Shown: positions 50,221 through 61,078 of the stretch, piece by piece
How positions within the stretch are numbered: the stretch's first letter is position 1
Layout of the letters: the number at the start of each line of letters is the position of its first letter
Origin: Epiperipatus broadwayi
Taxonomy: Eukaryota > Onychophora > Udeonychophora > Euonychophora > Peripatidae
NCBI GenBank assembly: GCA_028023455.1
Contig: JAQFVV010006208.1
Span: 9,904,963 to 9,968,962 of the forward strand
DNA: 64,000 nt
Direction: 5' to 3'
Position numbers and translations under genes: made by a program
Notes under the pieces: model-generated
Seen by the model: only the letters and a program-made list of their open reading frames with translations
Told to the model about the DNA's origin: nothing
Database searches by the model: none

Positions 50221-50634
50221 TAACCTTCTCTATTGCAAACAATCTCAAAACTTTATCAAATTTTTTACATTTATATATCCAACCAAAAATCCCCTAAAAA
50301 TATTTAATTAACAAATGTATTATTTTCTGTTTTTCTTTTCTATTAACATTATATTTAATTCAGGTCAATATAATTTTGAGGAAGCAGTTTTGAATCTTTT
50401 TTTCCAAATGAACTATTTATTACTGAGTGGCAAACTGATTTCTAACCAGTGTGGGAGTCTTGTAATGAATAAGATTTTGAAGGTTTGCCACTTTTACTAT
50501 TCACATTGTTTGTGATAGACTTATTTTATCCCAAGTCAGTATAAGGTTCAAGTTATTAAAATTTTAAATCTGAATAGTTAAACCTTGACCTAATGTTGAG
50601 TATACAATCATTAATATTAAACATTATAATTATC

Positions 50635-50925
50635 ACATGATCACCATTTCCCATGCTTACACAAGCTGTTAAAACAACAGCAAAACTCTTAATATAGTAG
50701 TACATCCAGTGCAAGCCAGAATAATCAATGGATGCAAAAACGTTTGACATAAAATCCCTATCTAGGGCACTCCTGATGAAAGATACGTGCTAGAAACTAG
50801 TCTGAGGATATTGAGTGAGTAGGCTCTAGATAGGGATTTTATACACAAACCTTGTATCCATTGTTTACTTTTGTTTGCACTGGGTGACACTAATATATGA
50901 AGAGTTTTGCCTCTATTTTAATCAT
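50635..50925. repeat. Family A repeat, copy A9
   Basis: A partial left end at 50635-50760 is followed by CTGATGA (50773-50779), GAAAC, TA, GTC and TGAGGATATTGAG on plus, then the usual right end with GAAGAGTTTTGCCT. The core is complete, but stem II and stem I pair poorly. Confidence 0.65.
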
Positions 50926-50939
50926 TAGTAATCAAAATA

Positions 50940-52860
50940 ATCAATAGGAACATTGAGGGGATGTATTTTGAAAATCGTCAGTTAATCAAGAAGTAAAAAT
51001 AATTATAAATTTAATTATAAAAAAATTATGTTAAGCAAATAAGCAAAAGCTTCAAACATGAATTAATTTTAATGAAAGTATTAGTATTAAGCTAAGAGCC
51101 ATTCATCCTTCTGCAATTTCAAGTTGTTACATCAACAGATATTGCATCAATAGATTATAAAACTATACTAGTGAAAACAATTACTTCTTTTCACATTAGT
51201 TGCAGAATAGCCTATTTGCTAAATAAAATTTGCTCAGGTTATATTTACTAAAAGGTCTATAGACATGAAATGATCATTTGACAAAATTTAAGACATTTTA
51301 ATAATAATAATTTTAATGTTTAGAAAGTAATTGGTCAAGACATAATACAATAATCTGAGGCAGCCATGTGATTGAATGGAAGATTGATATCAGGATTGGG
51401 TTTATAAAAATCATGTGGTACAATAGATTTTAGTAGTGAGGAATTTAGCAGTCAGAAGCTCAACTGAATAGTTTGATGTTAAACTGGTCTCACAACTAGT
51501 TAAAAATGTTTACTGAGAAGCAATGTTATATTAGGGAGTTTATAAGAAGCAAGTGCTAATTCTTGCTGAAAACTAATTATTGTGACCCATCCATATAATC
51601 AATTTTACTAAAAGAAATGTAGAAACAAAAAAATATTCCTGAGAAAAATTTTCAAGTCGATTTATGTAGTGATCCATCCAAAATCATGCCTGTCTCAACT
51701 TATGTTAACTTGAAATGAAATAAACTTAGAGCTACTAAAAAAGATAAATGAATAAAAGTAAACAGTGAGAAAAGCTATAATGACAAAAAAGGCTACAGTC
51801 AAGAGAATAACTAAACTACAACCTGCAAGATTTACAAAGAGACATTCAACTAGGCAATTACAAAAGGATTAAAAAATCCACTCATATAAGGTATTATACT
51901 GTATACACATCTACATTTATAAATACTATACAAAAAGGAATAATTGAAAATACTGATTTTTCCCCCCAGTTTTTTTAGGTATTGCAGTGTGTACACATCT
52001 ACTTTTATAAATATCAACTGAACAATTTAAAAAAATATTTTTTTTTAGTTTTGTTGATAATATTTTTTTACCTGGTTAAAATTGTATAGAAACATCCTCC
52101 TTTTCAAAAGAAAAATGATAAAAAGTTTCAAGTTGTTTTTTTTTTATTGTGAAATATTTTTTATAGGCTTTGATTATTTTAAGAGATAATTTATCTAAAT
52201 TAAATATTAATTAATTAAGAGGAATCAGAAGGGAATTATTATATATGTTATATAAAATCGTATGTGTATTACGTGAACAGCGTTGATCAATAAATATTAA
52301 CTTTGGAATTATCGCATCATTTGCAAAAAAATTTATTGGTTAGTTAACTTAAATAAATTTCTGAAGTTACTTATTTGATATCTGTACTCTTATAGCTCTC
52401 CATTCTGTAAATTATCTACGTGTGTGTCTGATCCCGTTCTACTGTTGTGTTTTAATATGAAGCTAGATCTGAGCATAATGAGAAAAAGTTATTGCTCAAG
52501 AGCATGTGTAGTTTTTATTCACAAGACCAGAGTCCTAGTGATCCCAAAATTAAATCAGACATAATGGCATGTGTGTATATGTATTTTGTGGACATTTTGT
52601 AGTTCTTTTTCAATTTGTATTGTACTAAGGTCATAAAAGTTTCCTTTAAAGTTCACTCACTTTATAGATTTAATGATGAGTATGGGGTGAGTGACCTCAT
52701 GTTACTTGAAAGTTCTGATCATTGATGACATCAACGGTATCAATATGGTTAATATTGTAGTTATTTCAGCACTTTAGTTTGAACAGACAGTGATCATGTG
52801 ACGTTTAGTGGTTTAACACTTGAGTATGAATGAGCAGAAGAAATATTGATGATAATTTTT
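50940..52860. other. No gene recognised
   Basis: A+T-rich sequence with short runs of T. TTACTGTATACACATCTAC-like blocks near 51899 and 51990 repeat once. Nothing coding is evident. Confidence 0.45.
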
Positions 52861-52894
52861 TATATCTGAACTATAAAAATTTTAATATATTAGA

Positions 52895-53990
52895 ATGTCT
52901 GAATCATGAGTATGAAATGTGTCAGTTTCATATGAAGGAATGACAATCTAACATTTTGTCTCAAAGTGCTATTGAAACATATGAAATGATTCAAACTGTG
53001 CATGAGCGGGAAAGGTGAGCATGTTTTCAAGTGGTTTGCAAGATTTTGTAATGATAGGAAGAGTGTGGAAGATGATCTGTAAATAGGCACATCAAAAGCA
53101 ATTGGAAATTTAAAAAATATGCAAAAAGTTCCTAAAATTCTTCAAACTGATTGCTATGGCTCTGACAGATTCGTTGAGAAACTCATCGGAATTCCCAAAA
53201 TCACTATCATATTTTAACAGAAGATTGGGAAAAGGTGTACATGCACTTTGTGCCTCACTTATAGACAGTCGAACAAAAAGATCCCAAAGTGAAACTCTGC
53301 AGAGACATGCTAAGGATTGCAACTATGGGATTCACACTTCTTGTCAACCATTGTAATGGATGATGAGAAATAGTATTTTCAATATGAGCCATCAATAACG
53401 AATGCCAGAGCACAGAATGTAGATCACTGGAAGGAAAAATAAAGAAAAGAATTGTGAATGTAATTGCACACATTTTTTAAAAAATCTAGTCATTATTCGC
53501 CATGAATACATTCCTAAAGATATGGTAAATGCTACCATTTAGGTATTTATGAATCATTTGTGGGCCATAATTTTCTGCAAATGATCTGAATTCCATGAGC
53601 AAGATGCACTGGATCATAGCTCTAAAATTGCACATGATTTCTTGATCAAAACAAGCATTGGGCCATAGCACTAAAGATTGTATATGACTTTTTGACCAAA
53701 AAAACATTGTTATGCTTGAACACATAACTTATTCTTCTGATTTAATCTCTATTGGCTAATGGCTATTTCCACAATTTCAGTTGGATGTGAAAGGAGTATA
53801 TCATGTTTCAATTCAGGACATTTGGAAGCATGCGGTAAAGTTCAGAAGATGATTCTGATGGAGGATTTCCAAGACTACTTAAAACCATTTTACAACCATT
53901 TCTAGCATTGTATTGAGTCTTAAGGAGATTATCTGAATAATCAATAATAAAACACGTCACATTTTTATTGGAATGAATTGCATAGACCAA
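52895..53990 (+). pseudogene. Mariner-like transposase relic (GVQW3/SETMAR type)
   Basis: Read across frames on plus: TIEMIQTVHER, then FKWFARF and KSVEDDL of the N-terminal helix-turn-helix region. Further on are KTLSKRHAKDCN-like and HEYIPKDM blocks, DFLTKKNIVMLEH, then TYSSDL (about 53711-53745; YSPDL in working copies) and a C-terminal GVYHVSIQDIWKHAVKFR-like tail. Many stops and frameshifts make it dead. The Tc1/mariner identity rests on this motif order; the DD34D acidic residues are partly lost. Confidence 0.72.
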
Positions 53991-53999
53991 CTATATCCA

Positions 54000-56300
54000 A
54001 TCTCATTTTCATTTTTTAAACCTTTTATATTGCTCACCCTATTTTTCCAATTCTTTTTCTCTGAGTTTCCAAATCCACATTTTTTTCATCAATTTTTCTA
54101 CTTATCCATGTTCTGTTTTATGTGGAGATAAACTTTAGTTAGCGTCTTTATATAATTAGACATATTTTAACTTTTAAACATTTTTAAAATCATCATTTAT
54201 AATCATTAACCTTGATTTTTTTTTGATCTTATTTTTGTTTATATATATTAATGTTTAAAATCATCATTTATAATTATTAACCTTGATTTTTTTTTTGATC
54301 TTATTTTCGTTTATATATATAAAGCACGAACGGAAATATAAGAAAAAAAGCGATTTTGCAGTTTAATAAACGTTAATGTCTAATGATGATTGCTTATAGA
54401 GATGAAAACCCAATATACCACTTTGATTAACTGTTTTTTCTTGCAGGTGAAGAATTTACACTTTCTTAATGATTTACACATTTCTAATTATTTGTATAAA
54501 CTTTTTTAGATTTTTCCATTTAAAACAAAATAAAACGATACTGTCATTATTTCAGGTTATTTTGCTTAACTAAATATCTAAAAGTTTCAAGCATTTTAAA
54601 ATTTTAGTTCAAATGCTCCTTACTATATAAATTAAGTTTGAAAATATAACGATTGAAAGGAATAGAATAAATAAAAATTTTAATTATTGTTAATCAAGTT
54701 TTTAAAAGTAGAAAGTTATGAGAAAAAATCTAATCATGGGTAACTTTTTTAAAAGTATCATGTGATTTATTTTCAAAAATTCATCGCTATAGTTCTTTCT
54801 CTAATATGATTTTTTTCAATACTAATAAAGAAGAATTCAGATTTTCTTTGGGATTTATATAACCCAGATTTATTATAAGAAGCTTATGAATAATTTCCAA
54901 ATGTTCCAATTGTTCACTGGTTTTAAAATGGTTTCTTGAATAATCCTGTTTGAGTATTTAGTCCGTTCAGGTTCTTCGATGATTGATTCAAATGATTTGA
55001 ATATTCTTGATTGTAATCCAACAAACTGCTCTGGATTCTGATAAAGCAGGTTTCTACTTTCATCTACCATTGGAATATTTTTTCCTATGGAAATGCCTGG
55101 AAGATCGGAATTGAATGTGAATGGATAAAACTGGGAATTATGAATAAAGCAAAGAATAACAGCAATACCATCAGTTTTGAGCTGTTTTGTTCACTGTATT
55201 TGTTATAATTCACTCAACTTCTCCAGCTGTGTCATTAATGATATGTTTGGTTTTTCTAAAATCTGAATCTACTTATGGATTTAAGGGCATTTTCTCCTCT
55301 AAATTTAATTAAAAATTTAGGATCTATAATCTTCATGTCCCCATTTATAATCAAGTTATCAAATGCATTATCAAAAACAAGATTTAATTCTCATCTTTCT
55401 CTCTATTTCACACTTTTCATTTTCAATGAAGGACTTCTCTCCAACAAAGACAATAATATGTCTTCAAACTAATTATCAATTGCATTACTAAAATGAAAAT
55501 GGTAGTTCCTATCATTGAGAAATTGGACATTTTTATCACCTTCACTCCAAGTCCTTATTCCTTCTTGGATTCTAAATATTCTAACAAATTGGTTACTTGA
55601 TATTCTATCCACATAATTCTAAATAGTAAAATGTTATCTGATTTCTACTCTCATTCTATTATCCAAGGATCATTCCTCAGATCTTATTTTTTTCATCATC
55701 TATATTAATGTTTCCTTACATAAAATTGAAAACAAATTGCTCAAAACATACATATTGTTTTAAATAATCAATCATATTTTTGTTGCTTGTGGTTTTTATT
55801 TGAGAAAGATTAATCAATACTACGAGTTAAGAAGAAGAAAGAATCTGGTATTCTTTTGATGAAATAAAGAATGGGAGCAGAAAAAGAGGAAAGAAATGTA
55901 GGTATGAGTTTTCTTCCTCTCCAAACAATTTCTTCCTCAACTTTCTTCTTTCTCTTTAATTTTTAACAAGGAAAAATCATCAACATGGAGCATTCTTTTT
56001 AGTATTCAGATTCTTTTACTTACCATAAATTTCTAGATTTCTCACGTAGTGCAATGAATCTAATAAAACAAAGTTTTTTCATCTCAAAATTATTATAGGT
56101 TCCTTATCAAGAACTTGTTTATCTTTACGTGCAAAAACTCTATAATTAATATGCTTATTTTCCCATAAATATTTCATATGCATCTGTAATCAAATTCACC
56201 ATTTTTAAGAAAGTCACTTTATATGAAATTCATTTGGGGAGAAAAAACAGTCACTTTGATCATCAAGAACATGGCCTCTCATTATATTATACCATTAGTT
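54000..56300. other. No gene recognised
   Basis: A short direct duplication of about 100 bp lies at 54185-54320 (AATCATCATTTATAATCATT repeated). Open frames at 54873-55070 on minus and 55275-55472 on plus could be remains of a mobile element (glutamate- and serine-rich minus-strand translations), but I cannot name it. Confidence 0.4.
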
Positions 56301-56329
56301 GCAGAGAACAATTACTGAAATAACAAAAT

Positions 56330-56885
56330 TTGAAGGACTTGAAATCAGACTTTCAAACTCCCTACAGCTATACACTCCATCTTATACAGATGATACACAT
56401 AACCACATACATGTGAAAAAGATAAGTAATTTGTGTATTTAAATGGACATATTAAGTTCCTACATGTGAGGGGTCAGAGGGACTTAAGGTCAACGTGGGT
56501 ATGACAATAATATTGGCATCAACAAGGTCTTTGAGTATTCCAATATTAGAAATTCAATGATATGGATGGCTGAAGGGTTAGAGGGCTGAAGATAGAAGCT
56601 TGTCCATTAAAGTTTGAAGATTTGCCATCTTAATATGAACTGAACACTGATTATATATATGTGTGGGAGATGATGATGATCTGGATCAACTGATGAGTGT
56701 TGGTTCAGCATGAAATATGTATATTGAAGATTATTTATCTTTTTCACATGTATGTAGTCATGTGTATAAGTTGTATAAGATGGGGTATATAGATGTAGGG
56801 AGTTTGTAAGTCTGAGTTAAAGTCTCTTCTAATTATGTTAAGTTTAGTATAGACACTATACATATATTTGAATATTATATGATAT
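56330..56885 (+). repeat. Family B repeat, most complete copy
   Basis: The body 56434-56880 matches 23395-24135 without the hAT insertion. It carries ribozyme copy B6 and a decayed tRNA-like part (CTGAGTTAAAGTCTC near 56813). A minus-oriented fragment lies at 56338-56430. Confidence 0.75.
56679..56731 (+). ncRNA. Hammerhead ribozyme motif, family B copy B6
   Basis: GATCTGGATCAA, CTGATGA (56690-56696), stem II GTGTTG/CAGCAT with loop GTT, GAAA (56712-56715), T-A/A-T stem III with loop TG, ATA (56721-56723) and TTGAAGAT. Stem I has TCAA with TTGA and, beyond a GGA bulge, ATCT with AGAT. The core is complete and both helices differ from copy B5 in compensating ways. Confidence 0.75.
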
Positions 56886-56933
56886 AACAAATGAAGTTTT
56901 CTACCTTAATCTACAAACTTGTATTTCTGTTGT

Positions 56934-57437
56934 ATTTTTATATTGGACTATTTCCATCATCTGAGTATTAAAGGTCTTTAGAAAAATTTAACTTTATTTA
57001 AATATTCCAAATACATTCAACTGTTAGTAATAGCACATCTAGCAGGTTAGTATAGGCACAATATTCCAAAAGGTATTATTCTTCCCTCTTCTTCAGGTGT
57101 TATTGGCCTAACCAGTGACAGTAGCATGGGATTTGAACCTAGACCCTTAGATTCTTGAGTAAGATAATGCTCTAACCAACCATAACATTCAAAACTCAAG
57201 AATCTGAGGACCCAGGTTCAAATCCCATGCTAGTACTGTCACTGGTCAGGCTAACAACACCTGATAAAGAGGGGAAACTAATATCTCTCGAAACATTGTG
57301 CATGTACTAACCTGTTTGATGTGCTATTACTAACAGTTGAATGTATTGGGAATATTTAAATAAAATAATTTTTTTCTCAAGACATTCAATATTCAAATGA
57401 TGGAAATAGTCCAATATAAAAAATACAACTAAAACAC
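56934..57437. repeat. 500-bp palindrome with tRNA-like arms
   Basis: The outer arms TATTGGACTATTTCCATCAT (56941 on) and the inverse near 57400-57418 pair, with further pairing inward through AACTGTTAGTAATAGCACAT and its inverse. The inner arms each hold GGTTCAAATCC, a perfect B-box (57210-57220 on plus and, on minus, around 57131-57141), with a GTTGGTTAGAGCA A-box-like stretch on minus at about 57172-57184. Confidence 0.8.
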
Positions 57438-57919
57438 CATCATCACAAACCTTCATGAAAACATCATACTTCTGTTATACCCACAAATGCATCATCTCCA
57501 ATTAAAAACAAAAAATTTTAAGAAGTTTATTTGATCTAATCTTTTAACATACACCCCATTAAAACATTGTCTTTAAAGTAATCAAATATTGAGAAACTCA
57601 TAATTTGTCCAATAATACATGCTAAAAAGAAATGCATCATGCTAAAAAGAAATGCATCATTCTCTTCTCATCTTTAATAATAAAAAGTTTATGCAGAAAT
57701 ACATTGTATTGGTACCTAGAAACTAAACATTTGGACTTCTTAATCATAATCAATCTAAAACCTTTGCTTTCCTCGGCAAACAAAATCTGCAAATGTGGAA
57801 GCAATCTATTTCATTATATTTCAGGGAAGAAACAACTGAATATTTCTTTTTAGTGTATTCATCTTTGCAAATTTATTTGAATTATTACTAGTACTTATAT
57901 ATTGTCCTAATTATTGAAT

Positions 57920-57990
57920 AATTTACGCCATTGGTAGAGTAGTTGACTCAAGAACTACTACGAGTCCTTGGATTGCAGCAGGACTATTAC
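57920..57990 (+). repeat. tRNA-like remnant
   Basis: ATTGGTAGAGTAG followed by GACTCAAGAAC and CCTTGGATTGC resembles a tRNA with a decayed B-box. Confidence 0.25.
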
Positions 57991-58265
57991 TTTTATATTT
58001 ATTATATGCTTTTATGTTAATTTTCCTTGTCTGTGCATGTTTCTGTATGTCCAGAATTTTGAATTTTGCGTCGGTTGAGATTTTTAACTAAAAGGCTCTG
58101 GCTGAGTTTTTTTTTTTAGTTTTAACCATTAAAACTAAAAAAAAATATTATTTGGAGTCTTTTAGTCTGATAAAAATTATGATTTAATAATAAGATGTGA
58201 AAAAAATTGATTAATGTAACAAATACACATAATGCAGAAACAAAAAATAGTTAAAACTTGTCAAG

Positions 58266-58370
58266 CGTTGTTAGCCGAGAGGTCATCGCAGCTGCCTTGC
58301 AAGCAAGTAGGTGGTTGCAGACGGTTGTGGGTTCGCCTCCCGGCCAATGCTATGACATATGAAAAAAAAA
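58266..58370 (+). repeat. tRNA-derived SINE, copy 2
   Basis: A-box TAGCCGAGAGG (58272-58282) and B-box GGTTCGCCTCC (about 58331-58341) fit pol III consensus well. The TTGCAAG anticodon-loop region, a long variable arm, the 3' block TGCTATGACATATG and an A-tail mark a SINE rather than a functional tRNA gene. Confidence 0.85.
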
Positions 58371-58635
58371 ATAGTTAAAACTTTAAAAAATCTCAGCTGA
58401 GCAAAATTCAAAAACTAAAAAATAATCTCAGTGGGTGCTTTTTATTCTAACAAAAAATATGATTTAATAATAAGATGTGACATAATGTGGAAACTAAAAA
58501 TGATTTTTAAAAAATCTCAGCAGGAGCGTTTTTGTCAATTTTTTTTTAAGTTTATAACTAAAAACTAAAAAAATTAAATAATTTGTAAAAAAAAAAAATT
58601 TTTTTTAAAATAATGCTTTTATGTAAACAGTAATT

Positions 58636-59339
58636 CATCATCATCATCATCAACCATTATCAATCCACTGCAGGATGAAGGTCTCTCCAAGTTTAATCCA
58701 TCTTCTCCGATCTTTAGCTTCTCTTCTCCACATCACCCCTGCACACTTTCTTATTTCATCCATCCATCTCACATGTGGTCTCTTTCTGGGTCTTTTACAA
58801 TCTCTTGGAATCCAGTTTAAAATTTCAATTGTCCATCTATTATCATCTCTTCTAGCAATATGTCCAGCCCAACTCCACTTCAATCTTTTAATTTTTTCAA
58901 TGAGGTCAGTAACACCTGTTTGTTCTCTTACCCATACATTGCGTTTTCGATCTCTTCTTGTTACTCCCAACATACATCTCTCCATACTTCTTTGAGTGGT
59001 CTGAAGTCTCTGTATTGATCTTCTATTAAGTGTCCAAGTCTCAGATCCATAAGTAAGAACTGGTAAAACACATTTGTTAAAAACCTTTCTTTTCAAACAC
59101 ATAGGCATATTTCCTTTTAATATCAAGTTATTTCTACCAAAAGCACTCCAACCAAGTTTAATTCTATGATTAATTTCCTCTATTATGTTTCCATCTGTAT
59201 TAATAATCTGACCAAGGTATTTGTAACTCTTAACTTCTTCTAATTCATCAACACGCATTAGCCAGCGTGGTGAGTTTTTTGGCTTTTTACCTCTGAGTTT
59301 AAGATCGAGAAACACCATGGTCTTTCTTCTCAGTGCCTG
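58636..59339 (-). mobile_element. RTE-like LINE 3' fragment with 11-bp target duplication
   Basis: AAACAGTAATT occurs on both sides (58625-58635 and 59340-59350). On minus the element ends in repeated TGA triplets, a typical tail of RTE-type LINEs. It is 5' truncated to about 0.7 kb. Confidence 0.88.
58650..59318 (-). pseudogene. RTE-like LINE reverse transcriptase C-terminal part
   Basis: An intact 222-codon frame: VKSYKYLGQIINTDGNIIEE, then CVLPVLTYGSETWTLNRR, RSMERCMLGVTRRDRKRN, WSWAGHIARRDDNRW and RPRKRPHVRWMDEI. These are the thumb and C-terminal motifs of RTE/craTA-type non-LTR retrotransposon proteins. The RT catalytic part is lost by 5' truncation. The frame is unbroken, so the insertion is probably young. 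Confidence 0.9.
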
Positions 59340-59427
59340 AAACAGTAATTAGTCGACTAAAAATATATAAATATATAAAAAAAACAGAACTTGATTAATT
59401 TGCCATGCTTGGAAAATATCAGATCTT

Positions 59428-59668
59428 TTTATAAAACAATTGAAAAGAAGAAATATTGTCGTTTCATAAAAGCATTCAGGAGTTTTTGATTTTTTATGAT
59501 TTATTTGAGCCCTAAAAGCCGAGAGATCATCGCAGCCGCTTTGCAAGCAAGTAGTTGGTTGCAAACGGTTGTGGGTTCGTCTCCCGGCCGATGCTATGAC
59601 ATATGAAAAAAAAAAAAAAGCTTTTATGAAACAACAATATTCCTGAAATTTCCAATTGTTTTATAATA
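59428..59668. repeat. Foldback enclosing SINE copy 3
   Basis: The left arm (ATAAAACAATTG, then GTTTCATAAAAGC) and the right arm (GCTTTTATGAAAC, then CAATTGTTTTAT) are inverted over about 45-50 bp with small gaps. Confidence 0.75.
59514..59619 (+). repeat. tRNA-derived SINE, copy 3
   Basis: It is very similar to 58266-58370: AAGCCGAGAGA, TTGCAAGCAAGTAG, GGGTTCGTCTCCCGG, TGCTATGACATATG and an A-tail of about 14. Confidence 0.85.
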
Positions 59669-59679
59669 AGTTGCCAAGA

Positions 59680-60330
59680 ATGACCACTCGACCAATATTC
59701 AGTTTTTTTTTAATATCTTTTTTAGTCGAATTACTTTATTTTTATACTTTTCAGTGGGTTAGTATTGTTTACATAAAGCAATATTTAAACAAACTTTTAT
59801 AAGTATTATTTTATTCATCATATAATCTGCTGAGTGATAAACCATTCAGTTACTTTTTGTTTTGGTTCCCTTACTGAGAATATACAAGTAAAACATGTAA
59901 ATTTCACCTTTTATTTCTTAGATGCCATTTTATATTTAATCACATTTCTCAAAAGTTAATTATTTATAATCTTATGATAACCAGAGTAAAAGTAGTCCCC
60001 AGATACTCACAAGTCATTGTAGTAATGATATAAATTTTACATAACCAAGCTACAAATATTTTTTCTGCAATCTGAAGCCTACTCTAGTTGTCTTCACCAA
60101 TATGATTATTATTTACATTTTTGCTTTACCAGACTTGTAATTTTTTTATTTTTGTTTTGAAAATAATACATCTTTGCTTTAGAAAATTGTTGTACTTGTT
60201 CCCCTCCCCTCTCTCAATTATATTCAACTTAATTTTTATTTGATTGTTTCATTAATTATGTAATAAATAAACAAAAGGCAATTTGCAGATTATGTTACAT
60301 TTAGTTAAGAAACAATTCTCTCTTATTTTA
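59680..60330. other. No gene recognised
   Basis: A+T-rich sequence without motif or repeat that I can identify. Confidence 0.5.
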
Positions 60331-60339
60331 AATCAATAA

Positions 60340-60570
60340 ATATCACATGATCACTATTTCTAATGCTTGTTCTTAACTGTTATTAAAACAAGAAAACTCT
60401 CTATATATATTGCCACTCAGTGCAAGCCAGAGTAATCAATGGATGCCAGAAGGTTTGTGCATAAAATCCCTATCTAATGCCTACTCATCCAATATCCCCA
60501 GATTACCATTGATTACTCTAGCTTGCACTGGGTGGTAATACATATAGAGAGTTGTGCCTGTTTTAATTCT
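60340..60570. repeat. Family A foldback without ribozyme core
   Basis: Ends ACTCTCTATATATATTGCCA and its approximate inverse near 60520-60550, plus AGTAATCAATGG facing CCATTGATTACT. The CTGATGA half is deleted at about 60505. Confidence 0.75.
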
Positions 60571-61078
60571 AACTTATTTTCTGATAACTCCCATATTAGA
60601 GCTGATTTTTTGGTAGGATTCTCCTGGCTCCTGTATTGATCTTCTATTTCTCCCATATTTTCATTAACAATGAAAATTACAAAATTTAAATCATATATTT
60701 TTCACACCAAATACATTCATATACAAACTGCCATTATTATCAATGAATAACTTACAGTTATTCATTGATAAATATCAAAATATTACATCTACTTGAGAAT
60801 GAAATATCTGTTTCCAAACTTTTAAAATCTTTTATCCTTGCTTCTTTTCATGTTTATTTTCATGCTTTTAAATTTCTACCAATCTGAATCCATTTTCATA
60901 ATGACAGTAAAAATGAAAGCAAAAGGAATAAAACTCCACCAAAGAAGAATCTCAATATATATGTAGTTATTTGAGAAAATGGAAAACAAACCAATGTTCA
61001 TGTTTAAAGTTTTTGGCCTCTAGTTTACTGTATATTTTCTAAACATGAATTTATCATCACTTACGGAGATAATATTGA

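Noticed and set aside
53110-53473. Minus-strand frames over the mariner relic
   Set aside because: The transposase motifs read on plus; the minus frames are shadows.
58266-58370. Functional tRNA gene with a TGC anticodon
   Set aside because: The same unit with an A-tail and shared 3' block occurs three times, and the arms are irregular, so a SINE fits better.
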